This document shows positions 1 to 7,833 of a stretch of DNA of 64,000 nt, piece after piece. The notes under the pieces are model-generated. The model did not search any database. It saw only the letters and a list, made by a program, of their open reading frames with translations, and had not been told where the DNA came from. Every line of letters begins with the position of its first letter. Position 1 is the stretch's first letter. The translations under genes were made by a program, and so were the position numbers. The DNA comes from Flavobacteriales bacterium (GTDB lineage Bacteria; Bacteroidota; Bacteroidia; Flavobacteriales_F; PHOS-HE28), in NCBI GenBank assembly GCA_016710965.1, contig JADJTW010000002.1:62001-126000 (forward strand), read 5' to 3'.

Positions 1-356
1 ATTTCGTGGGCGAAACCCGGCTTGGCTTCGTGGAAATCGGCACGGATGCGCACGGCACCGTCGACTTCAACCGGTTGGAAGCTGCTCTCCCACTCGGCGT
101 TCCAATTGCGGTCGGCGATCTCCGTGCTGGTCCAGTTCACATGCACATGCGCGTCGCGAAGCGTGTGCAAGCTTCCGAGTGCAACCGCGTCGAACCTGTC
201 GCTGCGGACGTAGGCCTTCAGTTCGCCTCGCTGTCCTGTGGGATCGGTCCACCCTTCCTCGAAACTGTCGTAGCCGATCGCAGCCAATTCAACCATGAGC
301 AGGTCGCGCCAAGGATCCGGTGGCGAGAGCAGGAAGATTACTTCGGTGGTGGGCAT
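1..356 (-). CDS. prmA: Ribosomal protein L11 methyltransferase PrmA, truncated by window edge
   Basis: Only about 118 codons are visible, from an ATG at 356 running off the left edge. They read as the N-terminal substrate-recognition domain of Bacteroidota PrmA: a motif SFEEGWTDPTG, then LKAYV, then NWNAEWESSFQPVEV and IRADFHEAKPGFAHE, which in the family leads into the SAM-binding domain. PrmA methylates ribosomal protein uL11. The catalytic domain lies outside the window. The gene follows tpiA on the same strand after 77 bp, an order common in Bacteroidota, which supports the call. Family knowledge gives the function; the sequence itself shows only the N-terminal domain. Confidence 0.85.
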   Translation of the reverse strand, partial: MPTTEVIFLLSPPDPWRDLLMVELAAIGYDSFEEGWTDPTGQRGELKAYVRSDRFDAVALGSLHTLRDAHVHVNWTSTEIADRNWNAEWESSFQPVEVDGAVRIRADFHEAKPGFAHE

Positions 357-366
357 TGAGGGGTGG

Positions 367-390
367 TTGTCAGTTGGCGGTTGTCGGTTG
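367..390. repeat. TTGTCAGTT-type intergenic repeat between tpiA and prmA
   Basis: Two tandem variants, TTGTCAGTTGGCGG and TTGTCGGTTG, share a core with the porQ-cmk inverted repeat at 63371-63420. Confidence 0.3.
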
Positions 391-433
391 CCACGGCTTC
401 GACCGGCTGCGCCTGAGAACCGAAAACGAGCAA

Positions 434-1201
434 CTATGCACTCTTCAGGCGCCCCGCGATCCCCACCAGCTCCGCGAACTGCGCGGCATCCAAGGCGGCA
501 CCACCGATCAATCCGCCGTTCACATCAGGTTGTGAGAAGAGCCCTTCGGCATTGTCGGGCTTGCAACTGCCACCATACAGGACGGGCACTGCTGCCGCAA
601 CCTCCGCGCCGTGCGTGTGCAGCAGCGATCTGATGTGCGCGTGCATCTCCTGAGCTTGCTCCTTGGTGGCCGTGAGGCCCGTACCGATAGCCCATACCGG
701 CTCGTAGGCGATGACAACACACGAAAGTTCGGCATTCGAGAATCGCCCGAGGGCTCCCTTCATCTGTTCGGTCACCACTTGGAAATGCCCACCGCTCTCG
801 CGCTCCTCCTTGCGCTCGCCGCAGCAGAAGATGGGTGTGATGCCATGAGCCAGCAGAGCCGCCACCTTGGCACCGATCAATGCATCGCTTTCGCCGAAGA
901 ACTGCCTGCGCTCGCTGTGCCCGACGATGCAAGCCTGCACACCGATGCTCTTCAGCATGGAAGGGCTGACTTCACCGGTATAGGCACCGCTTTCCTTCTC
1001 GTGGCAATTCTGCGCGGCCACCATGATCCTCGATCCTCTGGCACGGATAACGGATTCGGCCAGGAAAGGGAACGCCGGTGCAATGACCACCTCAACGTTC
1101 GTCGGCAAGGATACCGCCCCTTCCACCAAGGCATCGACCAACCCCGTGGCGCCAGCGAGGTCCTTGTTCATCTTCCAGTTACCAGCGACAATGGTGCGCA
1201 T
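434..1201 (-). CDS. tpiA: Triosephosphate isomerase
   Basis: The 255-residue product interconverts dihydroxyacetone phosphate and glyceraldehyde 3-phosphate in the cytosol. It has the normal family length and all signature motifs: NWKMNK at residues 8-13 with the catalytic lysine, VGHSERR with the electrophilic histidine, YEPVWAIGTG with the catalytic glutamate, and the phosphate-binding YGGSCKPDN near the C-terminus. An in-frame extension to 1267 exists, but it lacks family similarity, and MRTIVAGNWK is the canonical N-terminus, so 1201 is chosen. It lies upstream of prmA and downstream of the DUF1508 gene's divergent start. Confidence 0.97.
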   Translation of the reverse strand: MRTIVAGNWKMNKDLAGATGLVDALVEGAVSLPTNVEVVIAPAFPFLAESVIRARGSRIMVAAQNCHEKESGAYTGEVSPSMLKSIGVQACIVGHSERRQFFGESDALIGAKVAALLAHGITPIFCCGERKEERESGGHFQVVTEQMKGALGRFSNAELSCVVIAYEPVWAIGTGLTATKEQAQEMHAHIRSLLHTHGAEVAAAVPVLYGGSCKPDNAEGLFSQPDVNGGLIGGAALDAAQFAELVGIAGRLKSA

Positions 1202-1318
1202 GCTTGCTCCCGTGGTGTGCGGGGTGGCAAAGATGGGCACGCGGTCATCGACGCGACGGTACTTCATCCTGGCCGTCCCCCGCGCCGAATAGTGTATGTT
1301 CGGCGCTCAACTACGCGC

Positions 1319-1639
1319 ATGGGCACATTCGAATTGTTCCAGGACGACAACAACGACCTCTGCTTCCGCCTGAAGGTCAACGGCAAGGTGCTTCTCACCA
1401 GCGAAGGCTTCAGCAGCCGCGCCGAGGCCGAGGAGGGCATCGAATTGGCTAAGCGGCTCGCTCCCGAGGCCAGGAGCTACGAACGGTCCCGCTCGGACCT
1501 CGGCCATGGGTTCACACTGCAGACCTACGAAGGCGATGTGGTGGGCACCGGCGAATTGTATCCCACCACAACGGCGCGTGACAAGGCCATCGAAGCCGTG
1601 AAGGACGAAGCCGCCGAGGCGGAAGTAGTGCTGGTGTGA
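1319..1639 (+). CDS. DUF1508 (YegP-type) domain protein
   Basis: A 106-residue protein with two DUF1508-type repeats. The first reads FELFQDDNNDLCFRLKVNGK followed by a SEGFSSRAEAEEGIELAK segment; the second is degenerate (LQTYEGDVVGTGELYPTTT). YegP-like proteins are small cytosolic proteins of unknown function. The start is ATG at 1319. A TATGTTCG box at 1295-1302 could be its -7 promoter element. A much longer open frame upstream is antisense to tpiA and is not coding. It is divergent from tpiA and convergent with the DoxX-type gene. Confidence 0.85.
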   Translation: MGTFELFQDDNNDLCFRLKVNGKVLLTSEGFSSRAEAEEGIELAKRLAPEARSYERSRSDLGHGFTLQTYEGDVVGTGELYPTTTARDKAIEAVKDEAAEAEVVLV

Positions 1640-1713
1640 GGGGGCCGATCCAAGGGACCGACACCTGCTGACCGACCACTGCACGGATCAATGGATCGCG
1701 CGCAAGCCGTCGA

Positions 1714-3063
1714 TCACTTCAAGCTGCCTGCGGCTTCCTCGAAGCTCGGCGCGTCCTTGCCGGGCCAAATGCCCTTCACGGTACCGCCGTTGAGCAGCAG
1801 GATGCCGGGGTTGGCGCGCACCATGGTCTTGATCACCTTCTCATCGCCTTGGGCGAAGGTGAAGGCCAGTTGGTGCTCATGGCGGAAGGACTCGATCTCA
1901 TCCCAGCCATTGGCCGTCATGCCATACACGTACCAGCCCTTGGCCTCAGCATCGGCGGCCAGCTTGGCGATGGCGGGCATGTTGCTCGCGTCGCTCTTCG
2001 TCACGTTGTAGCAGAGCACCAGCAGCACGGGCTGATCGGCGGTGAGGATGTCGCGCGTGAGTTCGTAGCCATCGCGATCGGTGAGACGGAAATCCTGAAC
2101 CTGCGATTGCACCCCTGGCTCGATCTCCACGATGCGGGTGCTGTTGGGCACGTTCTCGTAGTTGGGATCGTCCCAGGGGTACTTGCTGGCGCTGTCGTAT
2201 TCCTTCACCTCGCCCGTGAGCTTGTTCTTGTAGCTCACGAATGTCTTGTTCACCGGCGGCTTCCCTTCCGCCAGTTGCGCGCTGATGCTCTTGCCCACTG
2301 CGTAAGGACGATAATCGCGAACGGGCAGATGAGCGTAGCACCAGTGCGTGAAGAACAAGGTGACGACGACCGTGTACGAAGCGGTGGCCCACTCGCCTTT
2401 GGCGCCGGATAGGACGCGCTTGAAGGAGAGATAGCCTGCGTAGACCGCCAGCGTGAACCACAGCGGCCCCCACCAGGTGAAGAGCCAGCACCACGCGGCC
2501 ACCAGCAGCAAGCCGCCTGGCAGCATCACCATGTCGTCCTTATCGGTGTTCCAACCCGCGTTCTTCCACACGAATACACCGAACAGCACAGGGAAGAGGA
2601 ATACGAAGAGGATGGCGTCCTTGATGAAGCTCTCCCACGGGGTGAGGCTTCGTCCGATGCTGCCCTTCATGGCATCGCCGAAGCAGCCGCAATCGGTAAC
2701 GCAGGTCACACTGCGCTCCTCAGTCGCACCGTTCACCACCACCGTGTAGGTGCCGTGCGGATCGCACGTGGCGGTGTAGAGGGTGAGCCAACCGAAGAAG
2801 AGGGTGAGGACGAGAATGGCAATGGAGGCCAGCTTCATGCGCCCACCGAAAAGCATGGCGAAGCCCAATACCACTTCGCCCACGCAAACGAGAACCGCGA
2901 TGGCGAGCGCATACGGCGCGAAGGCCGGCCAGTTGAGCGCGCTCTCAGCGAAGTACTCCTCGAGCTTGTAGGAGAAGCCCAGCGGGTCGTTGGCCTTAAT
3001 AAGGCCGCTGACGATGAAGAGCGAGCCGACGAGGATGCGGCAGATCTGCACGAAGAGGCGCAT
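1714..3063 (-). CDS. BT_3928-type DoxX/MauE membrane protein with C-terminal thioredoxin-like domain
   Basis: A 449-residue inner-membrane protein. The N-terminal third resembles DoxX/MauE: hydrophobic segments at about residues 5-23, 50-75 and 80-97, then a cysteine cluster CVTDCGCFGDA like that of MauE-type proteins. More hydrophobic segments follow to about residue 245. Residues 315-449 are soluble and look thioredoxin-like (QPVLLVLCYNVT, then a NPGILLLNGG segment), without a CXXC pair. Families of this kind are linked to quinone or disulfide chemistry in the membrane; the exact role here is unknown. Its position between tpiA and DUF1599/folP is conserved in Bacteroidota, where it is named BT_3928 family. 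Confidence 0.8.
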   Translation of the reverse strand: MRLFVQICRILVGSLFIVSGLIKANDPLGFSYKLEEYFAESALNWPAFAPYALAIAVLVCVGEVVLGFAMLFGGRMKLASIAILVLTLFFGWLTLYTATCDPHGTYTVVVNGATEERSVTCVTDCGCFGDAMKGSIGRSLTPWESFIKDAILFVFLFPVLFGVFVWKNAGWNTDKDDMVMLPGGLLLVAAWCWLFTWWGPLWFTLAVYAGYLSFKRVLSGAKGEWATASYTVVVTLFFTHWCYAHLPVRDYRPYAVGKSISAQLAEGKPPVNKTFVSYKNKLTGEVKEYDSASKYPWDDPNYENVPNSTRIVEIEPGVQSQVQDFRLTDRDGYELTRDILTADQPVLLVLCYNVTKSDASNMPAIAKLAADAEAKGWYVYGMTANGWDEIESFRHEHQLAFTFAQGDEKVIKTMVRANPGILLLNGGTVKGIWPGKDAPSFEEAAGSLK

Positions 3064-3141
3064 GGCTGTGGATTGGGTGCGGCGAATGTAGCCGGAGCGC
3101 GTTGGGCGTCCGGCGCGTTAACACTCGATCAACAGGCAGGG

Positions 3142-3654
3142 CTAGGGATTCAGTGAAGCGAGGCGCTCGCGACGGGCAAGAACCTCGGCGAAGAGCCTGT
3201 CGGCCTCGGGCCTGACGCGCCCCTCGTATTCACCGTCCCACGCGAGATAGCCTGTCATGGGTGTGAAGCGGGCCAGGCCCATGGGCATGTCGAAGAAGGA
3301 AAGATCGAGGCCGTGGACCTTCTCGAAGAGGGTCATCTCCACTTCCACGGTGGTCGTGCTTCCATCTCCCTCCCACGACGGGCCATGTGTATCCACGGCG
3401 AAGCACTTGGTAACGCGGCCCGGCAGGCTGAAACGAATGACGTAGTTGCCTCCGTTCTCCAGCACCGTTGAATAGTGGCCACCGGCACCGGTGGTGAAGG
3501 ACTCGAGTTTCACGCCATCCTTATACACGCGCACCAGCACCTCACCGAGGGGTTCGCGGGTGGTGGCATCGGTCACCAGCCCATGGATCCGAAGGTGGGC
3601 GGCATTCGTGAGCAGGGCGACGAAGAGCAGGGCGGCGGAAAGCAGCGTACGCAT
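3142..3654 (-). CDS. Secreted protein with carboxypeptidase-regulatory-like domain
   Basis: A 170-residue exported protein. MRTLLSAALLFVALLTNAAH is a signal peptide, so the start is taken at 3654 rather than 3765. The mature part begins with a beta-sandwich of the carboxypeptidase-regulatory/CNA-B type (IHGLVTDATTREPLGEVLVR, then a GGHYSTVLENGGNYVIRFS segment). It ends with a conserved tail: FEKVHGLDLSFFDMPMGLARF, with a break, then EGRVRPEADRLFAEVLARRE. The tail matches the product at 5704-6273, so the two are paralogues. Function is unknown; a periplasmic or surface location is likely. Confidence 0.7.
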   Translation of the reverse strand: MRTLLSAALLFVALLTNAAHLRIHGLVTDATTREPLGEVLVRVYKDGVKLESFTTGAGGHYSTVLENGGNYVIRFSLPGRVTKCFAVDTHGPSWEGDGSTTTVEVEMTLFEKVHGLDLSFFDMPMGLARFTPMTGYLAWDGEYEGRVRPEADRLFAEVLARRERLASLNP

Positions 3655-3800
3655 GGGATCAGGATGTTTGGGAGAGCGCTCGTGCCGTCGTGGTAAGCGG
3701 TACCGGAACGAGCGGAGGGCGAACATATCAGTAGCACCCCGGGGGGTGGCGGATGAGCATGGCATGCATTGCCAACAGGTCGATGTGAATTGCGTGATCC

Positions 3801-3808
3801 TACCTTGG
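3801..3808 (+). promoter_or_regulatory. -7 promoter box TACCTTGG, 4 bp before ATG 3813
   Basis: The box fits the Bacteroidota -7 consensus TAnnTTTG with one mismatch. Only four bases separate it from the start codon, so transcription probably begins at or next to the ATG. Confidence 0.5.
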
Positions 3809-3812
3809 GCAC

Positions 3813-4286
3813 ATGCTTCGCGAATCCGCCCTCTTGCTTCTCCTGCTCCTCGCGTTACCAGGTTTCGCCCAGCTTAGGGAAGAACAGGCCGTACTGGGCA
3901 CCATCGACCGCTTCTTCGCCGCCATGACCTCGCACGACACAGCTGCCATGGCCACGACCGTCGTCCGTGAGGGCTCCTTCCATATTGCCTCGCTCGATGG
4001 TTCAACTCCCGCACGCACGGTATTGCTCACCGACTACCTCGTGCGGCTCGCCAGCGGTCCCGAACGTTTCGTGGAACGCTACTGGGATGCTGCCGTTCGG
4101 GTGGACGCAACGGTTGCTAGCGCCACGATGGCTTACGACTTCCATGTGGATGGAAAATTCAGCCACTGCGGCGTGGATCTCTTCACCTTGGTGAAAGGAC
4201 CTGATGGATGGCGGATAGCCAGCGTCGCCTTCACACGGCAGGCCGAAGGATGCGCACCAAGCCCGCTTGGGCCGTTCAAGCCATAG
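3813..4286 (+). CDS. Secreted NTF2/SnoaL-like protein
   Basis: A 157-residue protein with a signal peptide at residues 1-19 (LLLLLLLALPGFAQ). The mature part has the layout of the NTF2-like fold used by lumazine-binding/SnoaL-like proteins: a helix VLGTIDRFFAAMTSHD, then strands FHIASLDG and AYDFHVDGKFSHCGVDLFTL, and a closing strand GPDGWRIASVAF. Such domains may bind small ligands or act as enzymes; no catalytic residues can be assigned. A -7 promoter box lies 4 bp upstream of the start. Its stop region overlaps that of the DUF1599 gene on the opposite strand by 11 bp. Confidence 0.7.
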   Translation: MLRESALLLLLLLALPGFAQLREEQAVLGTIDRFFAAMTSHDTAAMATTVVREGSFHIASLDGSTPARTVLLTDYLVRLASGPERFVERYWDAAVRVDATVASATMAYDFHVDGKFSHCGVDLFTLVKGPDGWRIASVAFTRQAEGCAPSPLGPFKP

Positions 4287-4827
4287 GTTCCTTCTCGTCC
4301 AACTGGATCATCGCGAACACGGCGTAGTTCACGATGTCGAGGAAGTTGGCGTCGATGCCTTCGCTCACGAGCGTGTTGCCCTGGTTGTCCTCAATGCTCT
4401 TGATGCGCAACAGCTTCATCAGGATCAGGTCCACCAACGAGCTGACGCGCATGCTGCGCCACGCCTCGCCATAGTCATGGTTCTTGCGCGTCATCAGGTC
4501 GCGTGCATGCCGCATCTGCGCAAGCACACTGTCTGAAGCTGAGGTGGCATCGATGTCCGGTGCCTCGGCAACGCCCATCTGCAATTGCACGAGGGCCATG
4601 GCCGCATAGTTGATGATGCCCACCAATTCGGGCCTGACCCCCTCACCCACCTTGCTCTCCCCCACCTGTTGCAAGGTGCGGATCCGCTGGGCTTTGATGA
4701 AGATCTGGTCGGTGAGCGAGGGCACACGCAGGATCCGCCAGGCGGTGCCGTAGTCCTGCGCCTTCTTGCTGAAGAGCGCGATGCACTCGCTGATGACGGC
4801 GTCGTATTGTTCTAGGGTCTTGTCCAT
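4276..4827 (-). CDS. DUF1599 domain protein
   Basis: A 183-residue cytosolic protein with two tandem copies of one motif. The first is KKAQDYGTAWRILRVPSLTD at about residues 21-40, and the second is KNHDYGEAWRSMRVSSLVD at about 114-132. Each is followed by a helix of the I..K..R....L type and a ....VNYA..A.IQL segment. This is the DUF1599 signature, a family found next to folP in Bacteroidota; its function is not established. The start MDKTLEQYD at 4827 is chosen over the in-frame extension to 5262 because that extension is antisense to folP. Only 28 bp separate it from the divergent folP. Confidence 0.85.
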   Translation of the reverse strand: MDKTLEQYDAVISECIALFSKKAQDYGTAWRILRVPSLTDQIFIKAQRIRTLQQVGESKVGEGVRPELVGIINYAAMALVQLQMGVAEAPDIDATSASDSVLAQMRHARDLMTRKNHDYGEAWRSMRVSSLVDLILMKLLRIKSIEDNQGNTLVSEGIDANFLDIVNYAVFAMIQLDEKEPMA

Positions 4828-4841
4828 ACCTGGAGAAACGG

Positions 4842-4849
4842 GATCTTCG
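4842..4849 (+). promoter_or_regulatory. -7-like box GATCTTCG, 6 bp before folP ATG
   Basis: A TAnnTTTG-like box inside the 28-bp divergent DUF1599/folP spacer. It would give folP a leader of about two bases. Confidence 0.4.
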
Positions 4850-4855
4850 GCCGCG

Positions 4856-5713
4856 ATGGCGGGCGAAGGTATTCCACCGAAGAAGGCGGACTGGCGGATC
4901 AAGGACCGTCTGGTGGAGGTGCGCTTCCCTGCCGTGATGGGCATCCTGAACGCCACGCCCGATTCGTTCCATGCAGCGAGCCGGGTGGATGTGGATGCGG
5001 CCCTGAGACTGGCCGAACGGATGCTGCTCGAAGGTGCGGCCATGCTCGATATCGGCGGTGCTAGTTCGAGACCGGGCTCGATGGAGATCGATGAAACCGA
5101 TGAGTTGCGACGCGCGCTGCCCGTGATCGAGGCGTTGCACGCCCGGTTCCCTGAAGCGCTGCTCAGCATCGACACATACCGAAGCCGTATTGCCCGCGAT
5201 GCAGTGGCCGCTGGCGCGGGCATGGTGAACGACATCAGTGCCGGCACGCTTGACAGTGGCATGCTTGCCGCCGTGGCGAAGATGGGAGTACCCTATGTCG
5301 TCATGCACATGCAGGGCACTCCGCGAACGATGCAGTCCGATCCGCGCTATGCCGATGTGGCCGCCGAGGTGACGTACCATCTGAGCCAGCGGCTGAATGC
5401 CGCGCGTTCAGCCGGGATACCCGACGTGGTCCTCGACCCCGGCTTCGGATTCGGGAAGACGACGGCCCACAACTATGAGCTCTTGAACTCACTGGAACGC
5501 ATCACGGCATTGGGCGCACCATTGCTGGTGGGACTGTCGCGCAAGCGTATGATCAACGAAGTACTGGGGACGAAGCCTGAGGTGGCACTGAACGGAACCA
5601 CTGTGCTCAATACCATCGCGTTGTTCAAGGGCGCATCCATCCTGCGCGTGCATGATGTTCGCGAAGCTGTGGAATGCGTGACGCTCGTGGAGGCCCTCGG
5701 CGATCAGAAATAA
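4856..5713 (+). CDS. folP: Dihydropteroate synthase
   Basis: The 285-residue cytosolic enzyme joins p-aminobenzoate to the pterin diphosphate in folate synthesis. Family motifs appear in order: MGILNATPDSF (residues 27-37), MLDIGGASSRPGS, a short SIDTY, MVNDISAGTLD, VMHMQGTPRTMQ, VLDPGFGFGKT, LLVGLSRKRM, and the C-terminal RVHDV. The usual SDGG after NATPDSF is replaced by HAAS, a mild departure. The start ATG at 4856 is preferred to 4766, which would overlap the divergent DUF1599 gene by 62 bp. The last 10 bp overlap the convergent secreted-protein gene. Confidence 0.96.
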   Translation: MAGEGIPPKKADWRIKDRLVEVRFPAVMGILNATPDSFHAASRVDVDAALRLAERMLLEGAAMLDIGGASSRPGSMEIDETDELRRALPVIEALHARFPEALLSIDTYRSRIARDAVAAGAGMVNDISAGTLDSGMLAAVAKMGVPYVVMHMQGTPRTMQSDPRYADVAAEVTYHLSQRLNAARSAGIPDVVLDPGFGFGKTTAHNYELLNSLERITALGAPLLVGLSRKRMINEVLGTKPEVALNGTTVLNTIALFKGASILRVHDVREAVECVTLVEALGDQK

Positions 5714-6273
5714 ACGCGCTTGCGGCGGTTCCTCTTGCGCGCTGTGGTGCCTGCGATGCTCGCCTTCCGGGTCTGTTCAGCAATCGCACGCTCGTAGCGT
5801 ATCATCACCCTGGCGATCTCGGGCCGCAGCCGTTCGGTGTAGTCGATGTCCCAGTTGAGGTTGCGCACGCTGTGCTTGTACTCGGCACGGCCAACGGGCA
5901 CTTCGAAGGTGCTGAAGTCGAATCCCTCGATCCATGCGAACATGGTCATCTGCACATCCATGTCGTAGAACGGAACATCGGGGAAAAGCGGCACCTGGCG
6001 CGCATCGATGTGGACGTGCTTGGTCACGAGGTCCCCTCGGTGGAACCAGATCAGGTAGTCATACCCGCGCTCCAGGTACATCTCGTACTCGCCCTTCGCA
6101 TTGGTGATCACCGTTTCACGGTCCACGCTGTCCTTCACCAGGCGCACTTGCACGTCCTTCATCCCATCGCCACTGAAGTACTCGGTGACGAGCCCATGCA
6201 CCTTTATGTAGAAGGCGGAAGCGTCCATGGCGCTCCACCACAGCAATCCCAGCACGCACAGCTTCCTCATCAT
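5704..6273 (-). CDS. Secreted protein with carboxypeptidase-regulatory-like domain (paralogue of 3142-3654)
   Basis: A 189-residue exported protein with a signal peptide (RKLCVLGLLWWSAMDASA). It shares its whole layout with the product of 3142-3654. The domain opens with IKVHGLVTEYFSGDGMKDVQ, followed by a KGEYEMYLERGYDYLIWF segment and the tail IEGFDFSTFEVPVGRAEY. After that comes a WDIDYTERLRPEIARVMIRYE helix. A basic extension (ARKRNRRKRVYF) ends this copy only. A GTAATTTG box lies 7 bp before ATG 6273. Function is unknown. The 3' end overlaps folP by 10 bp on the opposite strand. Confidence 0.7.
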   Translation of the reverse strand: MMRKLCVLGLLWWSAMDASAFYIKVHGLVTEYFSGDGMKDVQVRLVKDSVDRETVITNAKGEYEMYLERGYDYLIWFHRGDLVTKHVHIDARQVPLFPDVPFYDMDVQMTMFAWIEGFDFSTFEVPVGRAEYKHSVRNLNWDIDYTERLRPEIARVMIRYERAIAEQTRKASIAGTTARKRNRRKRVYF

Positions 6274-6350
6274 CGCGGATCAAATTACCAGGGACCGGCG
6301 CGAAGGTGCGAACTCTTCGACGGAAGCCATCTTTGCCTCAAACGAACGCC

Positions 6351-6701
6351 ATGTTCCGCTCCCTGCGCAATGCCGAGAACTTCCACATCGTGCTCTGGCT
6401 GCTGAAGGACCTCTGCTGGGTGATGCTTTGGAAGCCGTTGGGCCTGGCCATGTTCGTGCCCACGCTGGCCATGGCCGTATGGATCGCATGGCGCAGCCGC
6501 AGCGAGATCGGCGAGCTGCTGCATAGCCTGGCCGTCGTGTGCTGGATCACCGCCAACGGCGTGTGGATGATCACCGAGTTCTGGGGCACGGATGCCCACC
6601 GCTATTACGCAGCACCCTTCTTCGTGGCAGGCCTGCTGCTCGTAGGCTGGTATTACATGGTGATCCTGCCGCGCAAGCGACGCCTGCCCGAGCCGGTTTG
6701 A
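6351..6701 (+). CDS. Small multipass membrane protein of unknown function
   Basis: A 116-residue protein with about four hydrophobic segments (near residues 10-24, 28-46, 60-75 and 85-105), separated by short basic loops such as WRSRSEIGE, and a basic C-terminus PRKRRLPEPV. I do not recognise a family. The start ATG at 6351 gives a compact protein; a CATCTTTG promoter-like box sits at 6328-6335. The 15 bases before and including the ATG (CAAACGAACGCCATG) are also present before the M23 peptidase gene at 45585. It lies 64 bp upstream of the first cyclase gene on the same strand. Confidence 0.65.
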   Translation: MFRSLRNAENFHIVLWLLKDLCWVMLWKPLGLAMFVPTLAMAVWIAWRSRSEIGELLHSLAVVCWITANGVWMITEFWGTDAHRYYAAPFFVAGLLLVGWYYMVILPRKRRLPEPV

Positions 6702-6765
6702 TGTTGGCGTAACATGGCCGTGCGGCTCCCGGCTACTTTCGCCGCGCATTCTCCCAATATCCTGG

Positions 6766-7833
6766 ATGGACAGGCTTGCCCGTTTCCGACTCCGCTCCAA
6801 ACGCACCTTGCGCATCGCCCTTGTGTGGGTGGCCACCGGCGTGCTGGGCGCGTTGTTCGAGCACAACATCCTGGTTGAGCACGGTGCAGCGAGCAGCCTC
6901 ATGCAGCGCATCGATGAGCACTTCTTCCGTTCACTTCTGGCAGGGCTCCTCGGCGGAGGGCTGTACATCTTCCTCCTGCGCGACCGCCTGCGCCGCTTCC
7001 CCTACTTCACGGCATGGCCCATCATGGCGGCGCTCATGCTTCCGGTACTGCTCATCACCGGAGCCTACATCCCATCGCGCACCGATGCGCTGGGCGGAAG
7101 TTTCGCGGAACGCGCCTTGAGCCTGCACTGGCTGGGAGAGTACCTCTACTGGACCCTGCTCATGGGCGGCACCATGCTCATGGTACGGTTGAACGACCAG
7201 TACGGCAGCGGCAGCGTCGGCCACTTATCGGGCCGCTACCACAGGCCGCAACAAGAGCTGCGCATCTTCATGTTCCTGGATATGCGATCGAGCACCAGCA
7301 TCGCCGAGGACCTGGGCCATGTGCGCTATTTCCAACTGCTCAACGAGCTCTTCAGCGACATCACCGACCCGATCGTGGACCAGCGTGGCGAGATCTACCA
7401 ATACGTGGGCGACGAGATCAGTGTGAGCTGGCCCTTGAAGCGCGGCCTGGACCGGCAACGGTGCATACGCTGCTTCCTCGGCATCCGCAGCAAGCTGCGA
7501 TCGCGCGAAGCGCACTACCGCTCGCGCTATGGCATCGCACCAGCGTTCAAGGCGGGCTTCCACTACGGCGAAGTGACCACCGGCGAGGTGGGCCTGGTGA
7601 AGAAGGAGCGGATCTTCAGCGGAGACGTGGTGAACACCGCCGCGCGCATCCAGGAGATGTGCAACGAGCACGGCGTGGACAACCTCATCAGCAAGGAACT
7701 TCTCGATCTGCTCCTGCCCAAAGGGTCCATCGCGGTGCGCGAGATCGGCAGCATCGCGCTCAAAGGCAAGCGCAGCACGGTAAGCCTGTGGACGATGCTC
7801 CACGAGGACACGAAGTCTGCTCAGAAAACGTAG
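6766..7833 (+). CDS. Membrane-anchored class III adenylate/guanylate cyclase
   Basis: A 355-residue protein with four hydrophobic segments in the first 145 residues (near 16-32, 53-70, 82-99 and 124-140), then a cytosolic class III cyclase catalytic domain. Residues needed for activity are visible: a metal-binding aspartate in FLDMRSST, the second in YQYVGDEISVSW, and the transition-state asparagine and arginine in VVNTAARIQ. It would make cAMP or cGMP; the substrate cannot be decided by eye. A paralogue with the same layout lies at 8915-9958. A TACTTTCG box at 6734-6741 may be its promoter. Its stop overlaps the convergent propeller-like gene by 13 bp. Confidence 0.88.
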   Translation: MDRLARFRLRSKRTLRIALVWVATGVLGALFEHNILVEHGAASSLMQRIDEHFFRSLLAGLLGGGLYIFLLRDRLRRFPYFTAWPIMAALMLPVLLITGAYIPSRTDALGGSFAERALSLHWLGEYLYWTLLMGGTMLMVRLNDQYGSGSVGHLSGRYHRPQQELRIFMFLDMRSSTSIAEDLGHVRYFQLLNELFSDITDPIVDQRGEIYQYVGDEISVSWPLKRGLDRQRCIRCFLGIRSKLRSREAHYRSRYGIAPAFKAGFHYGEVTTGEVGLVKKERIFSGDVVNTAARIQEMCNEHGVDNLISKELLDLLLPKGSIAVREIGSIALKGKRSTVSLWTMLHEDTKSAQKT

